From: Moringa oleifera
Taxonomy: Eukaryota; Streptophyta; Magnoliopsida; Brassicales; Moringaceae
Length of the DNA stretch: 64,000 nucleotides
Assembly: GCA_021397835.1 (NCBI GenBank)
Contig: JAJFZO010000609.1
Coordinates: forward strand, 11,348,001 to 11,412,000
Direction of reading: 5' to 3'
Shown: piece after piece, positions 38,486 to 50,900 of the stretch
Numbering within the stretch: position 1 is the stretch's first letter
How the letters are laid out: every line of letters starts with the position of its first letter
The notes under the pieces: model-generated
Told to the model about the DNA's origin: nothing
Databases searched by the model: none
The model's input: the letters and a program-made list of their open reading frames with translations, nothing else
Made by a program: the position numbers and the translations under genes

Positions 38486-38673
38486 GTTTCAATCAACAGC
38501 AAGTTTCTATCTGTTCCTCTCTGGTTTATGTGGGAAATATAGTGAATAGAAACTTCATCCTTGCTTGATTGCCATACGGCGCCTTCTCTTCCGGCATTCT
38601 TGATTTCCTGGCGGTGTTCAAGAACTTAGGCGACCCTCTGTCTCCCTTTCAGAGTGAACTCTTCCACTTCACT

Positions 38674-38943
38674 GTAAGTGACTCGTTTCGATGATTTGCA
38701 TGCATTCTTGTTCTTTCTTCTTTCTTTCGTTTTAATGTTCTATTTTACTGTTTTTGTAACACTTCAGGTTATTTTTGTTGGATTTTTAAGAAATTAGAAG
38801 GGAAAAAAAATCGACAAAACATTTTAGCATTTCCAAGTTACCAATGTTTGATGTGTTTCCAGTGATACATTCCTTTTTCCTTTTTCTTTCTGTTCGTGAT
38901 TCTTTTTTTCTGATATACATATCTCATGTTGAAGAATGAGTTT

Positions 38944-38979
<36 letters not shown>

Positions 38980-39364
38980 GCAAGGTGAACTTTGAGAATG
39001 AGAATATTCACGTTGGCTTCTCCATAGGTTTTCTGTTTGGGTGATTACCTGTGGTCTCATTATGATATGGATAGACTTCACTTTAGGGATTTTCGTAAGA
39101 GAAACGTTCCCAGATTAAAAGTGCAGTAACAGCTCAGCTACTGAATTGGAATCCAGCAATATAAATTATCTTAAATCAATTTCTCAGTGGTAGTAACACA
39201 TGGTTCTTTGAAATGGAAACCTCAAGATGCCAACAATGAGTACAGTAGGTTTTAGCCTCTGGTATTTTCTTTCGAGTTGTGGGTTAGTAACTATATCTAG
39301 AGATTAGCGATTTTGTTAAAACCAATTTTTGAAATGCTAGTGCTAATGTAGGGAATATTAGCAG
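38674..39364 (+). other. Probable 5' UTR intron of the kinesin gene
   Basis: A strong donor (ACT|GTAAGTGAC) at 38674 and AG acceptors at 39360-39364, just before the ATG at 39371, suggest a leader intron of about 0.7 kb. It contains a second (TC)n repeat at 38944-38978. Inferred from splice signals only. Confidence 0.4.
38944..38978 (+). repeat. (CT)n microsatellite
   Basis: Perfect dinucleotide CT run of about 35 bases inside the proposed kinesin leader intron. Confidence 0.85.
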
Positions 39365-39370
39365 AAAAAA

Positions 39371-42300
39371 ATGGTGGGCACACCGGCCACGCCATCGTGC
39401 AAGATACAGAGATATGTTTCATCTACTCCCGGTGGCTCAAAAGTTCGTGAAGAGAAGATATTAGTTACTGTTCGGATGAGACCACTAAGCCGGAGAGAAC
39501 AAGCAAAGTATGATCTTATTGCATGGGAATGCCCAAATGAAACAACAATTGTCTTCAAGAATCCCAATCATGAGCGGCCTACAACCACGTACACCTTTGG
39601 TATCTCTTGCATTTCTTCTGTTCTGGTCGTTATTCTTACGTTTGCTTTAAATTAAATGAGGTTTTGAGAATGAAATTGTTTGATAGGGGTGTAAGTTGAC
39701 TAAAAGTGGTTGGATTGTGTAGTTTAAGTAAGCACTGACATCGATTCCTTGTTTTTCATGCTCTTACGTGTGACAGACAAAGTTTTTGATCCTGCCTCCT
39801 CTACTCAAAAGGTTTACGAAGAGGGGGCGAAGGATGTCGCTCTATCAGCTTTAACAGGAATTAATGGTAACTAATTAAGAACTCGTCAGAGTCAGTATGC
39901 CCTTTTGATGAGCTTTTAGTTTATCCTTGCAAGGACATTTAAATTTGTGAAATTGTCATTTTCTTGCAGCAACTATTTTTGCGTACGGGCAAACTGGCAG
40001 TGGTAAGACATTTACCATGAGAGGAATCGTTGAAAATGCAATTAACGACATTTATGAACACATTAAAAATGTGAGTTCATTTCATGCTTTTATTTATTTG
40101 ATTCTTCATTTTCTTCTGGAGTTTTCTCTCCTCATTTCATGCCATTGTTTTTATAAATAATTTTTGGGCTTCTTGAAAATTTTTCTTTCTCTTCCATTAA
40201 AGGCTGTGTCCACTAACTTTCGAGTCTAGAAATACAACAACGTCAGTTGAAAATGCAGCTTGCAAGATAAGATGAATACTGCAATATCCTCGACATAGTT
40301 TCTCGGAGAATTTCCATTCATGAAAATCTTGCTGACTTTGTAATTTTCTGTTTGTATCTGACAACATTGGATGTTTACAAATGTTTTAGCATAACGCAGC
40401 AGGGTTTGTATCAAATGGTTGCATTTTGAATTTGATTATTTCCTGTAATGTATATCTCAATCTCAGACCCAGGAGAGGGACTTTGTCTTGAAAATATCTG
40501 CTTTGGAGATCTACAATGAGACTGTGGTAGATCTTTTGAATAGTGATTCTGGTTCCCTTCGGCTTCTGGATGATCCTGAGGTATATCAAAGAATTTTTTG
40601 ATGAGGAGGAACTTTCAGATATTAGGTTTTCATTTTTCCTTTTAAACAAAAGTTATTCTGGAGTGCAGAAAGGGACCATTGTCGAAAAACTAGTTGAAGA
40701 AGTCGTTCAGGATAGCCAACATTTAAGGCACTTAATTGGCATGTGTGAAGGTAATGTTCGTTTATGGGTTTGCTAAGGCATTTAGCATGTCATTGACATA
40801 TGTATGCTTTTTTCAATCAGTATCCTAGCATCTAATATTTAGGGAGTAACCAAGCAGCTGATCAACTTTGCATTCCTGCTGATAAATATAACTCAATCCA
40901 TGAACCTGGTCTTTCTGACTTTTATGCTAAATATATGTTATCTTCATTCCACAAACTTTATATATTGAATATCCACAGCCGTATGTGAGGCTATAATTTT
41001 TTAATGAATGCATTAGATCTCTCTTCTGTTATTTATTTCCTCTTTCATCAATCACTATTTTCTGAGGTAATGTATCAGATTTTGCTTCAATTATATATCT
41101 TTCATCATTTTTTTTTTAAAATATAAATTCCTAAAAGAAAATTTGCTTCTGCAGCTCAAAGACAAGTGGGAGAAACTGCTCTGAATGATAAAAGCTCAAG
41201 GTCCCACCAGATTGTTAGGCTGGTAAGCTTAATCATTGGACCTTTTACTGATTTTTCTCTTGATATTACCTAGACAAGCATCCTTTTTGTTGAGTTTTTT
41301 TTAAAAAATTAGATAGTTTCATTTTTTATGCTCCAAGTATACATAGGATGATGAATAAGATCATTGAATGTTATTGTACTTATGCTAATCTATTGAATGT
41401 ATCTCTATGGTACAACTTTCTTGTGCCTCCATGTTTTGGAGGCTAACTGTCTTCTGCTCCTCATGGTTTATTAGGCTTTTTATTTTATATTCTTGTTACT
41501 TCAACAGAGGTTACCGAATGAATTTCTCCATTTACTTACAATTGTACTTGTATTTTATTCTCATATGTTATTTCAGCATAGAGAGAGGTCTCTCTCTCTC
41601 TCTCTCTCTCTTCCTCTCCTCATCTTGCATGTGGTGTAATTTGTAGTGATAATATGAAGTTGTTCTGTTGGTTTTGTTTGTAACAATGTATTGCATGTCT
41701 AGTTCAATATGTACTTGCAGAGGGCTAACATTTTATGCTCTCATATTCCAGACCATAGAAAGTAGTCTCCGGGAAAATACAGGGCGTGTGAAGTCTTTCT
41801 TAGCAAGTTTGGTATGTTCATTAGTTTTATTTTCTTTCAAAATTCATGATAATAAACAAAAGTTGAGTAAGATGTGCTGTAATGTTGCAGAATCTTGTTG
41901 ACCTTGCCGGTAGTGAACGTGCCTCTCAAACAAATGCAGATGGTGCAAGATTGAAGGAAGGCAGTCATATTAACCGCAGTCTGCTGACACTCACAACAGT
42001 GATCAGAAAGCTGAGGTCAGCTAGTACAAATGGTTGAGACATTTGATTTCAACTGCTCTTTGATTTGAAACAACCATAAATTGTGAAAAAGTTCATGGCG
42101 ATCATGAGAAATTTATCAGTGCTAGCATGTTAATATCATATTTTCTTGAATTGAATGATACATGTTGGAATGATTTAAGTTTAATTAAATTTTGAGCAAC
42201 AAGGTAGCTTGCGGTGATCAAATTAGGAGGTTGTTTTCTTTGTATTTGTCATCAGAAGTAGTTCCTAGTGAATGATCGAAAGTTTTGATCTAGTAGCATG

Positions 42301-45300
42301 TCTTAATAGGAAGCAGAAAATAATATGGTGTTCTTTTTTTCTCTCCCTGTCATGTGATGTATCTTCTGTATGCTAATAACTCTTTGGTATCTTGTTCATT
42401 AGAATATGGTACCTCTCATTGCAATTTTGTGAAAACTTAACTTCATAGAATTCTTTCTCTTACTTGGTTATTTTACTTGCAGTGGTGGAAGAAGAAGTGG
42501 TCACATACCATACAGAGATTCAAAACTTACAAGAATTTTGCAGAACTCACTTGGGGGAAACGCCCGAACAGCAATTATATGTACCATGAGTCCAGCTTTA
42601 AGTCATGTGGAGCAAACGAGGAATACACTTTCATTTGCAACTAGTGCAAAGGAAGTTACAAACAATGCTAAAGTAAACATGGTAAGCCATCTGAGACAGT
42701 GCGCTCTAATTAATGATATATGCAGCTGTGTGTGACTCTGTAGGTTGCTGATTTTTTTTCTTTAATGCCACTTATGTAAGTTGCACTGGCTTGTAATAAT
42801 TGCCTACTAGTTTTAGCTCTGACAACTGACAATTTACTGATGTTGTTTTTGGGGGTCTGCCTTTGTTGTTGATCAGTAGAAAGTAAATTTAGCTCATGTT
42901 AGAATCAAGGAGATCAGATTTCCTGATGTCATTGGTCTGCATCTGGAAACTACTGTCTCGAAGGATGATTTCTAGTGCCCATCAAAATTACTTCTAGAGG
43001 TTTAATTGCGGATGTAGCTTATTTTATATATATATATAGAGGGCTGGACCCAACTTAACTCCTGTAAGCAGGTATTTTCTGGAGATCACTTTGGTGGTGA
43101 TACTTGAGTAATTTTGTTGTCATTTGACCATTTGGATTCCAACGAAATTAAGGACCAAGTTCTCAAGGCCTTTAGAAGTCATTCTTTCTTGAACTTGCTT
43201 AATAGCATTCATCCATTCGTGGACATAAAACATATGTTGGCCTTTCTAACTAACTTTCATATTTATGGAAGCTTCGTGAAAGTACCAATAATACTTGTTT
43301 ATGTCGATGTAAATAATTCTAGGTGTTAAGATGAGGCATCCATATATAGATTTGTTACAGTCTTACATACTATACTGTTTGCATGCTAAATAGGTCTCTT
43401 ATATTTGTAAATGAGGACTTAGTGGAATTCATTGAATTTCTTATCTAGAGAGGTCTCTTTACTTATAAATGGAAAGCACCCCTTGGTGCCAAATATAATT
43501 ATACATGTTTCTATTTTTAGAAGATCTGTTTGCATGCTGGGCCATCCATGGCAGTCATGCAGGTCATGGTTATGATCTTTATGGGGAATACTTTTAATCT
43601 TAAGACCTGTCTGACTTGTGATGGATTTGTTCTACAGGTTGTCGCGGACAAAACACTAGTGAAGCATTTGCAAAAAGAAGTGGCCAGACTTGAAGCAGAA
43701 CTAAGAAGTCCAGAGCCTTCTTCTTCATCATGCATAAGGTCTCTATTACTGGAAAAGGAAAAGAAAATCCAACAGGTATACTAGTCTCAAGACTTGGCTC
43801 AGGGAGTTGATTTGAACCATTAGACTGATAAATTGTCTACCTGAATGGAAGAATTTTATTTATTCCATCTGTATGCTATTGGATTTTCTGAAACATTCGT
43901 TTTGTTAAGTTGCTAATTGCTAGATATTTATCTAGGAAATCAATAAGATCCCATGGCATGTTACATCTCTGAGCAGGGTGTAATGTAGTTGATTTGCTGC
44001 TGTGGTGATTTGGCATCAGTTCTCTTTGATAGTTCTTTTTAATATATAAAAATATCACAGAAAACATACTACTCATATTGCTGAGCTCACTGTGTCTTTT
44101 CCACTGATCCATATAATTTTTCTGTGAATCTAATTCTTATTCTTGGATTGATTTGGAAGAAATGCTATTTCAACTTTTTGGTTACACTATCAAGTAAATG
44201 GAAAAGATGTGAAGGAATTATGTTTGTTTATTATTTGAAAAAGATCACTTCCTTCGTATTTATGTATTTTTCATTTGTAAAACTAATCTGCAGATGGAGA
44301 AGGAAATGAAAGAACTGAAGCGCCAAAGAGACCTTGCACAATCCCAACTTGAACTAGAAAGAAAAGCACACAAGGAGCTGAAGGTACTTTTGTGATAACC
44401 ATTGCATCTACTTTCAATTTTAGTGTTTCCCATTCCTTCACATCCCATCACAATTTCAGGGTTCAAACCAGGATGGGCCTTCTTGTCAAGTAGTCAGGTG
44501 TCTTTCGTTTCCTGCCGAGAATGAAGTAGTTTCAAAACCTACACAAGAAATTCGGACAAGAAACGCAAGACAGGGAACGCTGAGGCAGTCCACTACATTT
44601 GCAGATCCATCCATGCTCGTTCATGAGATTCGAAAGCTTGAGCAGCGGCAGCGGCAGCTGGGCGAGGAAGCAAATCGAGCACTTGAAGTACTTCATAAGG
44701 AGGTTGCTTCCCATCGGTTGGGGGATCAACAAACTGCTGAAACCATAGCAAAAATGCTGTCTGAAATTAAGAACATGCAGAAAGTTAGCTCCTTTTCTGA
44801 GGAAGTTGTCATTGGAGACATGGCAAACTTGAAGGAAGAAATAATTCGATTGAACACCCAAGAAAGCACTATTGCATCTCTAGAGAGGAAGCTCGAGAAT
44901 GTTCAGAACTCTATTGATATTCTAGTTTCATCTTTTCCAAGCAGTGAGGAGACTCCCGATATAAAGACCCAAGTCAAGAAAAAGAAAATCCGTCCTTTTG
45001 GCTTCAGTAATAGTACAAACATGCAAAGTATAATAAGGGCTCCTTGCTCACCTCTATCATCTTCTCTGAAGGTCATGGAATATGAGACTGAGAACAGGGC
45101 CCCTGGGAATAATGGTTTGCTTTCTCCCAGTGGAACACTACCAGAGTCATCTGGAGCTACTCCACGAAAAAGTGGTGACAGTCATAGCTGCATTTCGTCA
45201 AGGGAGGGAACTCCCATTGCACAGCAAACAAGCTCGGTGAATGTAAAGAAAATGCAGCGTATGTTTAAGAATGCAGCTGAGGAGAACATACGTAGCATTA

Positions 45301-46829
45301 GAACTTATGTTACAGAATTAAAAGAACGGGTGGCAAAACTTCAATATCAAAAGCAGCTTCTTGTTTGCCAGGTGAGAACCACTTACACGTACTCCTGATT
45401 CTTATTTCTTAATTATTACTCAAATCTCCAGAAAAATTCATAGTTCTGTTTTGCAAGAAGTTTGTCTTGTTGAGACAACTATTTGATTGATACATCCTTT
45501 TTTCCTCTTTCTTTTCTCCCCTTTTTTCTCTCCCTGCCCTTAAGTTTGACTGTTGCATCCCCTTTCTTTTGAATTCACTAGAACCAAAATTACAAGTTAT
45601 TGTTTCTAGGCCTCAGATAGTATGCTGCTGGCATCTGATATAGTAGATGAATTATGCTCTTTGATAATTGGTTTCTTGTTGTTTCTTTATGGGTTGTTCT
45701 CTTATGCCTGCCAGAGCAGAAAACTTGGATGCTGTTGATAATCTGAATAGAGAATTTTATTTTATTTTTTTTAAATTTTATGATAGTGCACTGCAGATAA
45801 TGGAAGAAATTCATTTCTAATTGTGCAAATAGCATTGCCTATGTCCTCGCATCCACAACTTCCAACTGGCACCAACATTTCTATGACAGGTATCGGTTGA
45901 CAGTCATTAGTCATCTAACTTGTTTTCATTGTTCCATATTTTCTATTAGGTGTTGGAACTAGAGGCAAATGATGCTACTACAGCTGAGACAGATACTGAC
46001 AATCAATCTCCCATGCCATGGCACTTAATCTTTGAAGATCAGAGAAAGCAGATTATCATGTTATGGCACCTCTGCCATGTTTCAATCGTGCACCGAACAC
46101 AGTTTTATTTGTTGTTTAAAGGAGATCCGGCTGACCAGATATATATGGAAGTTGAACTTAGAAGATTGACATGGTTGGAGCAGCACTTGGCTGAGCTTGG
46201 AAATGCAAGCCCCGCACTCTTAGGTGATGAACCTGCAAGCTATGTATCATCAAGGTAACACAGTTATATTTATTAATTTATTATCTTTCCTTTTGCTTCT
46301 TAATTTTTTTTTTTTGTTATCCACTGACACTTTTTACTAATTTGAAGTGTGCTGATTTTTCTAAAAATGTCTGACACATGATAATTTGGTAAAACATAAT
46401 TATGATTTTTTCCTTTATTTATTTTTTGTTTTTTACAACAGAAAATTTTAATTATTTGCTATCAATTGCTTATGCCTGTTGTTATCTGGTTTTAAATGCA
46501 GCATTAAAGCTCTTAAGCAAGAAAGGGAGTATTTAGCGAAGAGGGTGAGCTCAAAACTAACAGCAGATGAAAGAGAATGGCTTTACATGAAGTGGGATAT
46601 TCCACCAGTTGGAAAACAAAGAAGGCTGCAACTGGTAAACAAACTCTGGACAGACCCTCATAACATGCAACATGTGCAACAGAGTGCCGAGATAGTTGCT
46701 AAACTTGTTGGCTTCTGCGAATCTGGCCAGCACATCAGCAAGGAGATGTTCCAGCTAAACTTCATATCTCCTTCTGATAAGAAAACATGGATGGGCTGGA
46801 ATTTCATATCGAACCTGTTGCATCTTTGA
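39371..46829 (+). CDS. TES: NACK2/TETRASPORE-type cytokinetic kinesin (kinesin-7)
   Basis: Plus-end kinesin of the plant NACK group, which activates the phragmoplast MAPK cascade during cell-plate expansion; TES/NACK2 acts chiefly in male meiotic cytokinesis (family knowledge). Fourteen coding exons: 39371-39599, 39777-39866, 39970-40070, 40467-40580, 40669-40750, 41155-41222, 41752-41811, 41891-42015, 42483-42681, 43638-43775, 44294-44383, 44460-45371, 45950-46254, 46502-46829. Total 946 aa, phases continuous. The motor domain (about 28-360) has P-loop GQTGSGKT (113-120), switch I NDKSSRSH (216-223), switch II DLAGSE (252-257) and [13 protein letters not shown]. Coiled-coil segments follow, with Ser-Pro and Thr-Pro sites (for example [21 protein letters not shown]). 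The conserved NACK C-terminal domain ends [15 protein letters not shown]. Residues such as [15 protein letters not shown] and RSPEPSSSS favour TES/NACK2 over HINKEL/NACK1. Confidence 0.95.
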
Positions 46830-47011
46830 CTTTGTCAATACATTTTGTCAGACAAGCTTTTCATTATCTGCATCCAGGATGGTGATCCTTTGGCTGCTTT
46901 GTAATTACTTTTGAATGGTAATTAAAATAGAGTAGCCCTTATATTAGCATTGTAAACAGCTACGGCACAAGCAAAAATGGCATAGGTACCCAAAGTTTAT
47001 AGCACCTTGCA

Positions 47012-47017
47012 AATAAA
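47012..47017 (+). terminator. Candidate poly(A) signal of the kinesin gene
   Basis: AATAAA occurs 183 bases after the kinesin stop codon, followed by GT-rich sequence (GGTGTGGCAATTGTGG). It is a plausible but unproven near-upstream polyadenylation element. Confidence 0.4.
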
Positions 47018-47094
47018 GGTGTGGCAATTGTGGTTTACAGGTGGGGTTGGTGTTGTGTCCATCTCAGGAAATGTTTAGTTACTGATATGATACG

Positions 47095-47640
47095 ATTGGA
47101 TGAATAAATTTAAATATAACTGACTAATTTAACAATTAATACGATTCATTTAATTTATTTAATTAGTTTAATTTATTAAATTATATAATTATATAATTTA
47201 ATTATTTTATTTAATATTCATATTAATTTAAATATTTAATATAATAATTTTAATTATAAGATTATAAAATAAAAAATATCAAATTCAAAATTTAAAATTA
47301 TGTAAAAAAAATATTAATATTTAATATTTAATATTTACTTAAACGAAGTGATTTTGACAATCAAATTAAATAATTTATAAATAAATTTATAAGTTATTTT
47401 AGAGACAAAAGATTTTATTATATTTTAAATGCAGTAACTCAATTATAATTAAATTTATTTATATCAAACCAAATTGCATTATTTGTTATTGAGTTTGTAT
47501 TGTGTTAACTAATCCAAAAATTATTATTTTAGATTATAATTAATTTTTTTAAAAATTTAAAATTAAATATAAATATCATAAAATATTTATTCTCAGTTTT
47601 AACATTTACAATGTTAAAACTGAGAATGGCTAATAATCCA
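47095..47640. repeat. AT-rich block ending in a perfect palindrome
   Basis: Strongly AT-rich segment between the kinesin 3' end and the eIF3k promoter with no coding frame. Its right end carries the perfect inverted repeat at 47589-47627. It could be a degraded MITE-like insertion. Confidence 0.4.
47589..47627. repeat. Perfect 18-bp inverted repeat with a 3-base loop
   Basis: Left arm 47589-47606 (ATTCTCAGTTTTAACATT), loop TAC, right arm 47610-47627 its exact reverse complement. The pairing stops cleanly on both sides. It lies about 350 bases upstream of the eIF3k start codon. Confidence 0.9.
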
Positions 47641-47844
47641 AATCATGGGAAGAACACGAAGACCGAAAAGAAAGAGGAGGGCATATCAGTGTGATTTATT
47701 TTTGCTTGGGGGGAAAGAATAAGAATGAAAAAACCAGTCCTAAGAGAAAGAGAGAGGGCATATCAGTCATTTTGAATTAATATTTTGGAAGTGGGAAAAA
47801 ACAATAAAGAAAAATCACTCCATATTCCATGAGCGCTAAATGCT

Positions 47845-47853
47845 AAACCCTAA
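47845..47853 (+). promoter_or_regulatory. Telo-box in the eIF3k promoter
   Basis: AAACCCTAA, the plant telo-box, lies about 126 bases upstream of the eIF3k ATG. Telo-boxes are frequent near transcription starts of plant translation-machinery and ribosomal protein genes, so the context fits. Confidence 0.55.
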
Positions 47854-47978
47854 AAAGACCTCCCTTTCTCTCACTTGTCTCGGAACTGAGGAAGAAGCCA
47901 ACTACTTTCTCTCCTCCGAACCGTAACTGAGTAGTGGAGAGCAATACTAACGCAAACTACGTTAACAGAGAAACTGAA

Positions 47979-50900
47979 ATGGGAAGAGAAAGAGAGGCTC
48001 AGAAACCGCAGGCACAACAGCAGCAGGTGTCTTATACTGTAGAACAGCTTGTTGCCGTCAATCCCTACAACCCCGACATCCTCCCTGATCTCGAGAACTA
48101 CGTTAACGAGCAGGTCATTTCTTAGATTCATTGTTTTTCATGTGGTCGGTTAATTTCTAAGGGTTAATTAATATTAGGTATTTCTTAATTCGGACTTTAT
48201 TATATTTGTTTTGTCGGTTTTCGACTCAGTTTAGAAATTATGGAATTTGTCCTTGTGCGCCATGGAATCTCCTTTCGGTGTTGAAAGTTTGGTATTGGGC
48301 TTGCTTGATCGGTCAGAGAGTGATTCACCAATTGCCTTAAGAAAAGGAAGGAAAATGGTATAGAGTGCCCAGTTGTGTCCATATTCTGTGGTAGTAGTTT
48401 GTAGTAGCCTAGGGAAGATGAGAGTGGCAGGTAATGAATATAGTTATTTCAGTAGAAACCGCAAGGTTCAGGGTTTGAATCTCCTTTGGGCCAGGGAGTT
48501 TGTTTCTGGTCCTTACTATCGCATCAGTTAATAGAATTCTCCAAATCGGATACCTCAGTTATCAAAAAAACAAAAATAGTTATTTCAGTAGAGTTTATAA
48601 ATGGAATGGGATATGTTAAAAGGACACTGAATCAGAACTTGCATGAGTGTATCACATGATACTGTATTTAGTAAATTTTCTTTTTGATCTTTAAGACAGA
48701 AAATGGATTGCTCTATCTCACTCTCATAGTTGTTTTTGCTCCTTAGTATATTCTCCTCAACAATTGCATCAGTATTTGGAAATAAATAATCATCACATTG
48801 CTTCCTAATTCATTCCTTTATGCTTGTGCTGCTGGATCCATGGATGACTGCATTTTCATGATTTCAAATGCAATTTTCAATGTGCTAAACTGATGTTTTA
48901 AATAAATATTGGATGGCTGCAAATGCCTTATATTGCAGTTGACAAATCAAAGTCTATGAGCAGAGAAGAAGTTGGTCTTTCCCCAATGCAGAACTTTAGG
49001 AAATATGTGTGTCATGATATGATGAAAGGCTTAGGTTGTGATTGTGACTGTAATTACACTTTACTAAGCATGGATGTATTCTGGAACTGAAATGGGGAGA
49101 GAGTGAAAGAATACTTATGAATTTATTGCCCTTACTTGGAAAATGTTTGACTCTCTTTATTTACTTTGTTTTGACTTTAACTGAAAATTTTGTTAGCCCA
49201 TGTGCATATACTTGCCTGAAAGAATGGAAAAATAATTAGAGACCGAATTTTGTGTTTATCAGGTTTCATCACAAACATACAGTCTGGATGCAAATCTTTG
49301 TCTTCTTCGTCTCTACCAGGTATGTCTTGCATGTCTATGCACAGGAATTACTTCAGATGATAGTGTCTGAGGGAGGGAGTGACGGTAATGAGTCGTTTTA
49401 GTTAACTTTCATGTTTGATATTCAAATTGTTAAAATTTGATTTTCTCCTTGCAGTTTGAGCCTGAGCGCATGAGCACTCAAATCGTAGCACGTATTTTGG
49501 TTAAGGTCTGCAGGAGCCTCTGCTTAGAATACTCTTTCTAACAACTGCTGTAGAATGTTTTTCTGATGTAGGATCTCTTTTCTTCCCTTTCTTTCAGGCT
49601 CTCATGGCGATGCCAGCTCCAGACTTCAGCCTTTGTCTCTTTTTAATTCCAGAACGAGTGGTATGATTCTGTCATATTTTTCCTTGTAGACATGTTTTGT
49701 GTTATGTACCAGTCTTATGCTGTGCAATTCAGCATGCCTCTGTAAGCATCTATAGATAATCTCATCCATGCGGCAGTAAAAAAGAACAGCTAGTTTGCTG
49801 GTGCGACTTGGCTCGTTAATCTCAATTATTCCTAGAATTAGAACTGTATAAATCTTCTAGTAAATCGAGGACTTAGATATGATTATGGTTTATGAATAGT
49901 AACAATTGTTATTAACACAAAAAAAAATTTCACTAAATTCATTTGCCAATCTTACTGTAATTGAAACAAATTTAAAGATGCATTGATGCTCAAAAAAGTT
50001 GGTTTATCTCCATCTCAATAAGCTAAGACAAACATGGATAGTTTAGGTTTATTTGTTGCCTTATTGACCTATGTTTGGCCTCAACACAAGGAGCACATAC
50101 AGTGATGTGAGATGTGCTATATCTTAGGAAGCAAGCTTCATGATGACAATGTCAGCACCAAAAGAAAATCACAAACATTTTGTTTTAGCAACTCTTTAAT
50201 ATTAATTTCATTTATGACAAAAAAGATTTTCCCATTTTGTATCTTGTTCCATAGTTAAAATTGCCAAGTGAGAGGGGGGCAGGGTATAAACACTAAAGAA
50301 TTGGGATGGTCGAATTCAAAGGCAGTAGTCAAACCGGGTAACTTCAAAAGAGATGATTCAGGTGCTAAAGGAGAGGTGGGTCAAAAAACATTAGATATGG
50401 ATTGGGTATAGACGTTGGGCGGGTTGAGAGTGAATATGGGTTGGATATGATGAGGGGGAGTGAAATTAGCTCGGAAGAAATGGGCCTTTCTTACCCCAAT
50501 CATAATAAGCAAAGAAATATATAGAGGGGGCAGCCAATGTTGTGCGCATTTGCGAAGTCAGTGGGTCTGAGTATTGGCCAAAGAGAAAAATAGTGTCTTC
50601 GGAGAAGGGAGTCAATCAGGTTTTGAAGGAGAATGTTGGACGAAGTCTGACGCACTGTGAGGGGGATGGGCATGGATCTAAACAGGTATGTGCCTTGACT
50701 AATTGGGTTGTAATGGGTGATGATTGCTATAATTGGGATGGAGAACATGAAGAAATTGGGGAGTTAGTGATGCCATCCGCAATATGTAGTGTACTGCAAG
50801 AAGATGGGCTAAGTGGGGAAGATAGACTGGATGTCATAGCGTAGAAGGTGGGTGAGTAGAGTTATTAAGGATTTGGATAGAATATGTAAATCTTTAGATC

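Noticed and set aside
38335..38568. Plus-strand frame with Ser-Leu repeats
   Set aside because: It is the translation of a CT microsatellite in the kinesin promoter or 5' UTR.
47100..47640. AT-rich block with a terminal palindrome as a Helitron
   Set aside because: The stem is AT-rich, CTAA follows only two bases later rather than about ten, and no matching 5' end was found, so it is kept only as an alternative in the findings.
47934..47978. N-terminal extension of eIF3k in the same open frame
   Set aside because: The extension begins with GTG, not ATG; the first ATG at 47979 gives the expected N-terminus and length.
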